Source: Pseudovirgaria hyperparasitica
Lineage: Eukaryota; Ascomycota; Dothideomycetes; Acrospermales; Acrospermaceae
Direction of reading: 5' to 3'
Length of the DNA stretch: 64,000 nucleotides
Assembly: GCF_010093815.1 (NCBI RefSeq)
Contig: NW_022985564.1
Span: forward strand, 788,590-852,589
Position 1 is the first letter of the stretch. Each line of letters opens with the position of its first letter. Under the pieces are notes generated by a model. The model was not told the DNA's origin. It saw only the letters and a program-made list of their open reading frames with translations, and did no database searches. The position numbers and the translations under genes were made by a program. Shown here piece by piece: positions 58,492 through 64,000 of the stretch.

Positions 58492-59531
58492 TCATCGCTC
58501 AATAGAAAGACTTGCGTACTCTTCAACAACTTCGATGAGCTTTGCCGTTGTTCCTGGCTCTGTTACACTATGCCCAGCATCATTGATAAGATGTAGCTTT
58601 GACTCCGGCCATGCTTTGTGAAGGTCCCACGCCGTGATTGACGGACAGACGACGTCATAGCGGCCCTGCACGATGGTCATAGGAATATCGCGAATCTTAT
58701 CGATGTTTTCCTTCCTCAGCAGCTGCCCTTCCTCTAGCCATGCTCGGTTGCGAAAGTAGTGCGCTTCGATTCGCGCATGAGCAAGATTGAAGGAGGTGTC
58801 ATCTAATTGAGCCAGCCCGGGAAGGTTCGGGTACAGCGTGCTGATCGAAAGTTCCCATTTATTCCATGCTCGAGCTGCAGGGTGACTGACGCGTTCGTCG
58901 TCGGACATGAGACGTTTATTATATGCCTCGATATGGTCGGCTCGCTCTTCCTCTGGTAAGAAATTCAGGAATTCTTCAAAATGTTCTGGAAATAGTTTCG
59001 ATGCACCGCCAGGAAGCATGGTCCATTTTAATTCGAATTCTCTTACTGTAAAAATACCACGCAGAACCAGTGAGCCCACAGATGAAGGATGTGTTTGGGC
59101 ATATGCTAATGCGAGCGTTGAACCCCAGGATCCTCCGAAGACGATATGCCATTTAGAAATTTTGAGGTGCTGCCTGAGAGTTTCAATATCAGCCACGAGA
59201 TGCCATGTCGTGTTGTTGTGTATGGAAGCATTTGGCCGTGATCTACCACAGCCGCGTTGATCTAGGAGGACGGTACGATACGTCTTAGGGGAGAAGAATA
59301 CGGTATTCGGTTTGCTGATATGACCGCCGGGACCACCGTGTAGATAGATTACTATTGCGTCTGTGTAAGAGAAGGGCATTTAACAGACAGGAACCGAAGT
59401 GTAATACCAGCTTTCCCTTCAGGGTTACCATATTGCTCAAAATAAAGTTCATGATCGCCGTCTACACGAAGCCAGTCGACGTCAAAGGCATCATCGTGCT
59501 CGAAACCATTGAACGATGACGCTTGAGACAT
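58492..59531 (-). CDS. proline iminopeptidase (peptidase family S33)
   Basis: Exon 1 is 59531-59408 and exon 2 is 59360-58492, joined across a 47-bp intron (GTATTA...ACACAG), giving 330 residues. The S33 signatures are complete: HGGPGG oxyanion region (residues 49-54), LDQRGCGRSRP, the nucleophile elbow GGSWGSTLALAYAQ, the Asp in VQGRYDVVCP, and the His in NDAGHSVTEPG. The length is close to the usual 310-320. The enzyme removes N-terminal proline from peptides in the cytosol; some fungal family members act on other small substrates. The gene's 5' end is only about 110 bp from the degraded AT-rich zone. Its leader therefore lies at the boundary of heterochromatin-like DNA, which may affect its expression. 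I saw no stop, frameshift or RIP-like composition inside the coding sequence. Confidence 0.94.
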
Positions 59532-62500
59532 ATTTACCCTGTAATTATAAGTGTATTTGAGACCTTCGACGAGAATGATAAGTACTCGCTGCGGACTATT
59601 GGGCGGAGGTATAGGAAGGTAGGATGACGATTTTAGCCTAAGGCAATAACACAAAGTCTTATGTCTATAGTTATACTCTATCTTACCTACTTATATTTTC
59701 TTCTTAGAGATATTATACTATATTATATCCTTAGAACTTACTAATAAATATAATTATCTACTATAACTCTAGTTAGTATTATACTATGTTATTATAAGAA
59801 TAGAATTATTAGATAGTAGTATAGTTAGATAGAATAATAGAGTATATTCTATTATAGAATAAATTACTACTAAACTCTTTTAGTAGAAATCTAAGAGTAT
59901 ATATATAAAGGGACGCTAATCTATCTAGTATATAATTATTTACTATCCTTTATACTACCTTCTAACTATATTAGCTAAGGTATATATAGATTAGATTATA
60001 TCTAAGGCTAAGTTCTAATAATTATTCTCTTCCTTTAGGAAGCTACCCTTAGTAATCTAGATTATTATCTATCTCTATATCTCTATTCTAAGTCTTATAA
60101 GACCTTAGTTATTCTCTATACTTTATCTTAGATATTTACTAATATTTACTAATCTAAGATTTATATAAGCGTTTTTCTAATAAACTAGATTTTATCTATT
60201 CTAAATTCTTATATAGATAAGATTATCTAATTAGGCCTAGTATATCACGTAATATATAGGTAAGTCTAGGTACTACCTATATTAAAATCTTTTCTTAGAA
60301 ATATTCCTTTCTTTAAAAAACTTCTTAACTCTTTATAGAGTTTTTTAGATTATTAGATATATTACCTAATTCTTATAGATATAGATTTATATAGATTTAC
60401 TATAATTTAGTATAATTTATATAATTTACTAATTTTTATACTATATTTAGCTAGTAATAGTAATAATCTATAATAATCTATATAAATTAGTAATAATTAT
60501 AATATAGTTTTCTAAAATCTTAATACTCTAAAGTAATTAGTATAGAAATAGATATCTTTAAATAATCCCTATCTCATATACATTACTAATATATTAAAAG
60601 CTATTAATCTACTCTAACCTAGGCCGGGCTCTAATAATCTAGCTATATATTATTATAGTTATTACTTTCTATTATATACCGCTTATAGTAGTACTAAATC
60701 TATAATATATAGTATTTATATAACTAAGAAGTATTATTACTTATAGATATTTAAATAAGTTTAAGGAACTTTATATAGATTTACTTATATTAGTATAGAT
60801 TACTACTAGGCCTCTAGTAACCTCTACTAATAAGAAGTATAGTACTACTAATTATAATATCTTTAGAGAAGGCTTTCTATAAGCTATATATCTAAGGTAA
60901 GAATTATATCTAGAAGTATAATTCTAATATAATCTATAAGAATTTATTAGAATCTACTATAGCTATTATTACTATAATTACTAGATAATATTATTTTTCT
61001 TAAATTATTATAGATTCTTACTAATATATATTAATCTCTATAATAGTACTAAAATCTCTACTACTTTAGACTTCTTTCTATATACTAGTAATATTAAAAT
61101 TTCTAGAAAAGGTTCTAGTAAAAAGGCTAAGGTTCCTTTCTTATATATACTAAAGAGCTATAAATTTAGAGAAGATAGCTCTAATCTAGAAGTTTCTATA
61201 CTAAAGGTATATAGTTCTATACTAATTATTAAATCTTTTTACTAATTTATATAATTCTTAGCATACCCACGCCAGTCTATCTCTCTCTATCCTAGGTCCC
61301 ACTACTCTATAGGTTTCTATAGAGAAGTTTATAGCTATAAGATATACTATATAGAATTTATAGTATTAGAATAAAAGACTAGAGACTTATATTATAAAGC
61401 TCTATACTATACTAAATAAGAACTAGCAGAAGGAATTAGATATAATTATTATAGTAATTAGTACTTCTACTTCTACTCTAACTTAATTAGTTTAGATCTA
61501 TACTAATTAGTACTAATATATTTCTTTTATCTAGCGTTTTTAGTTTTTAGTTTTAATTTTAAAGTAATCTTACTTCTTCTAGATAGATTAGTATAAGTTT
61601 ATATAGATCTATATAGATCTTTATATTTTCTTTTAGCTTTCTTAATTTTATCTTTCTTTAATAATAACTCCTTTAATCTCTTTAGTAATCTATACTAATC
61701 TATACTAATCGGTACTAATTCTCGATGTCTATTTCTCTTAGTAAATTATTTTTCTAAGTCTCTTTTTTAGTTAAATTTTTAAAGTTCTAAGTTTAAACTT
61801 TCTAAGGAAGTTTCTTAATTCCTTAGAATATTTTAAAGATCTATATCTCTTTTACCTTCTTTCTTTTAGATAGCTATCCTTAATACTAAACTATACTAAA
61901 AAATATTAAATTACTATACTTTAGTATAATTCTCTATAATTCTATAGCTTTCTTTATTAATTACTACTTATATACTAATATCGCTACTTTACTAATATTT
62001 ATTATAGGTTTCTAAGGATCTTTATTAGAATTATATTCTTTCTAATAAATTTTATATAGCTATATACTATCTTTAGTATATTACTAGCTAAGTATCTACT
62101 TAACTTTATAGATATCTATACCTTCTTATATAACTACTTTATATAGTATCTATTTAGAATAATCTAGTAATAATAAGATATAAAATAGCTTAAGAAGCGT
62201 AATATAGAATATATTATATATCTTTAATATAGAAGGGAGTTATAACTTATACGCCTAGTTATTAATTATATAAGTAATCTTATATAGATCTATTATTATA
62301 TAGTTAAGCTTCTTCTTTAGCCTAATACTATAAATATTCTTACTATTTAGTAAAACTTTATCCCTAATATTAAAGATTATAGGTTTTCTACCCTTATTAT
62401 AGTGTAATTTACTATAATCTATAGTATCTTATAGTAACTTTATAATACTTCTTTATATTTAGAATAGTTCTATAATAATTTCTATTACTTTAACATTAGA

Positions 62501-62700
62501 TTATTCTACTTTAAACTAAGTCTCTAAGAACTATATATTATAGTTCTAACTAAAGTTTACTTTAAATAGACTTATATAGATTAATATATATTAGCTATTA
62601 TTATATATAAATTCTATAATATAGACTAACCTTACCTAGTTATTCTACTTATAGTTATAATATATATATAAATACGCCTTAACTATCTAATTCTACTACT

Positions 62701-62730
62701 CTATCTATCTATCTATCTATTTATAGATAG
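62701..62730 (+). repeat. (CTAT)n tetranucleotide repeat
   Basis: Six CTAT units followed by an imperfect inverted copy (TAGATAG), within the AT-rich zone. Confidence 0.85.
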
Positions 62731-63589
62731 AATATAGTACTAAGTTTCTACTTAATTCCTAGTATATAGTAGAAATCTATAATAAATTACTAGCTAGAGC
62801 CATAGGGGGATACATAGACTCTAGCACAAGTAGCGTAAGAAATAGTATAGCATGTAGAAGAGGTGCCTATAATACGATAGGTAGCCTTAGATAGTAATCT
62901 AAGGCCGAGATAGATACCTATAGGGAGAGCTAATTATAGATACTTAGAATAGGTATTCTAAGTAGTCCACTAGGTAATTAGAAATAGAATATTAGTATTC
63001 TAAGTAATATACTAAATACTTAGAATAAGTATTCTAATTAGAGGACCTTAGTAGAACTATATAGACCCTTTAGACCTAATCTCTAGAGATAGTTCTATAG
63101 TAATTAATTTAAACTTATACCGATATAATTACTACTTTACTCGCCTACTAGCTAGTTACTATTTATACCCTATTAATACTTACTATAAACCTACTTATAC
63201 TCCTCTAAGCCTTCTAAGTATCTTTACCTTTAGGAAAGTCGGGATACTCTATAGAATAGACTACTTTAGAGATAAGCTACATCCTTATTAGAGAAGGTTT
63301 ATTATAGTTTAATTACTTCTACTTAGACTCCGAAGTAAGTATTTATACTATCTATTTAAATATAAAATAGTAAATAATAGATAGTCCTTATCTTCGTAAA
63401 CCACTCTATAAGTACTAACTATAGAATAAGTTAGATATCTTATTATAGAATTAGGGGAGTAAGTCACGGAGCTCTAAAGGAAAAATATTAAACTTAGGAA
63501 AGCTAAAGAGGGCTTTAAAAGAAAAATCCTAGAACCTTTTAAAGGTAAGCGAAGCGAACTCTAAGGATTCCTAATATAGATTAGAATAT

Positions 63590-64000
63590 ACCTCTAGGCC
63601 TATTAAATTTAGGACCTAGAAGAATAAGTTATATTTACCGCTAGACTACTAAAGGGAGATATACTCGCTTAGTTTAAACCCTACTTAAGAGACTTTATAG
63701 AAAATAATCTATAGAATTAATAGAATAATACTACTAAGGTCTTTAAACGCTTTAAAGAATTCGAGAAATATATTAAGATAACTTTTAGAGATATAGATAA
63801 ATAAAGAATAGCTAAGAGACGGATCTAGTAAATAGTCTAGATAAAATCTATATCTAACTACACCTCTAAATTCTAATAAATCTCTAGTTAGCTAGAATAG
63901 GACGATGAACCCCTAATTCTTTAGTTCTATACTAGACTATATAATAATATTAAGGACGAAATCTCTAGAGAGAGAGACTATCCTACTAACCTTTAGGAGT
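63590..64000 (+). mobile_element. fossil Ty3/Gypsy LTR retrotransposon, gag region, cut by the window edge
   Basis: Between about 63590 and 64000 the plus strand keeps the spacing and residue pattern of a Ty3/Gypsy gag capsid domain in a heavily RIP-mutated form: a KFEEYI-type helix, an FGDI-like turn, an AERRI-like stretch, then words resembling YTSEF, WDDE and FY-GL. This supports a plus-oriented element running off the right edge, with its 5' LTR and leader expected to the left, perhaps within about 62780-63500. LTR ends could not be placed. The copy is dead with many breaks. Confidence 0.6.

Larger units (their letters stand above)
59640..64000. mobile_element. RIP-degraded, AT-rich repeat region (LTR retroelement fossils)
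   Basis: Composition changes sharply at about 59640 and stays AT-rich to the window end. CpA/TpG are almost absent over long stretches and TpA is extremely frequent, the classic outcome of RIP acting on repeated DNA. Stops crowd all six frames. At the right end a Ty3/Gypsy gag-like region is recognisable (listed separately). The rest, 59640-62780, is too degraded for me to assign strand or family. Breaks are very many. Age cannot be estimated by eye because RIP, not time, caused most changes. No host gene is supported inside. Confidence 0.85.

Noticed and set aside
1-64000. tRNA, rRNA, CRISPR array, secondary-metabolite cluster
   Set aside because: I looked for T-loop-like motifs, spaced direct repeats and PKS/NRPS/terpene signatures. 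No instance could be supported by eye.

Overview
The window looks like nuclear DNA of a filamentous ascomycete, most likely a dothideomycete of the Pleosporales type (inferred from protein flavour, not from a search). Genes are single transcription units on both strands. They carry short GT-AG introns of 47-120 bp, often right after the start codon, with long pyrimidine-rich leaders. The window ends in DNA that is strongly AT/TpA-rich and nearly free of CpA, the signature of repeat-induced point mutation (RIP).

Layout. 0.7-1.9 kb: a TauD-type 2-oxoglutarate dioxygenase. 2.3-5.6 kb: a large uncharacterised protein whose C-terminal half resembles an XPF-like domain followed by a helical domain. 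6.3-7.2 kb: a bZIP factor. 7.2-18.4 kb: about 11 kb with no gene I can support, holding many microsatellites and an AT-rich island (about 13.6-16.1 kb). 18.4-19.2 kb: a Ras GTPase. 21.6-23.8 kb: a divergent pair, a molybdopterin-binding-domain protein and a four-exon GMF/Aim7 actin-regulating protein that ORF scanning breaks up. 23.8-26.3 kb: unresolved ORFs. 26.3-26.7 kb: a small membrane protein. 27.7-34.0 kb: ESF2, a frame-disrupted alpha/beta hydrolase, ATP25 and NMD3. 34.7-35.4 kb: an orphan gene. 36.7-39.2 kb: a YND1-type apyrase. 39.9-44.1 kb: a PMC1-type calcium ATPase. 46.1-48.5 kb: MLH1. 48.8-51.4 kb: a CLC Cl-/H+ exchanger. 52.8-54.5 kb: an F-box/LRR-like protein. 55.4-57.3 kb: a secreted-ectodomain single-pass membrane protein. 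58.5-59.5 kb: proline iminopeptidase. 59.6-64.0 kb: RIP-degraded repeat DNA with a fossil Ty3/Gypsy gag at the right edge, cut by the window.

The genes do not form a pathway cluster. They are mostly conserved housekeeping functions: ribosome assembly and export (ESF2, NMD3), mismatch repair (MLH1), organelle ion and nucleotide homeostasis (PMC1, CLC, YND1), mitochondrial translation/ATP synthase (ATP25), and signalling and cytoskeleton (Ras, GMF). I see no biosynthetic cluster, defence system, CRISPR array, tRNA or rRNA. The most interesting points are the possible ZIP2/SHOC1-like meiotic protein at 2.3-5.6 kb, the hydrolase in which an intron-like segment would hide a frameshift and remove the likely catalytic Asp, the split GMF gene with a 3-nt first exon, and the sharp boundary between genes and the RIP-degraded zone at about 59.64 kb. 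Exon boundaries were worked out by eye from splice sites, reading phase and family conservation; no alignments were run.
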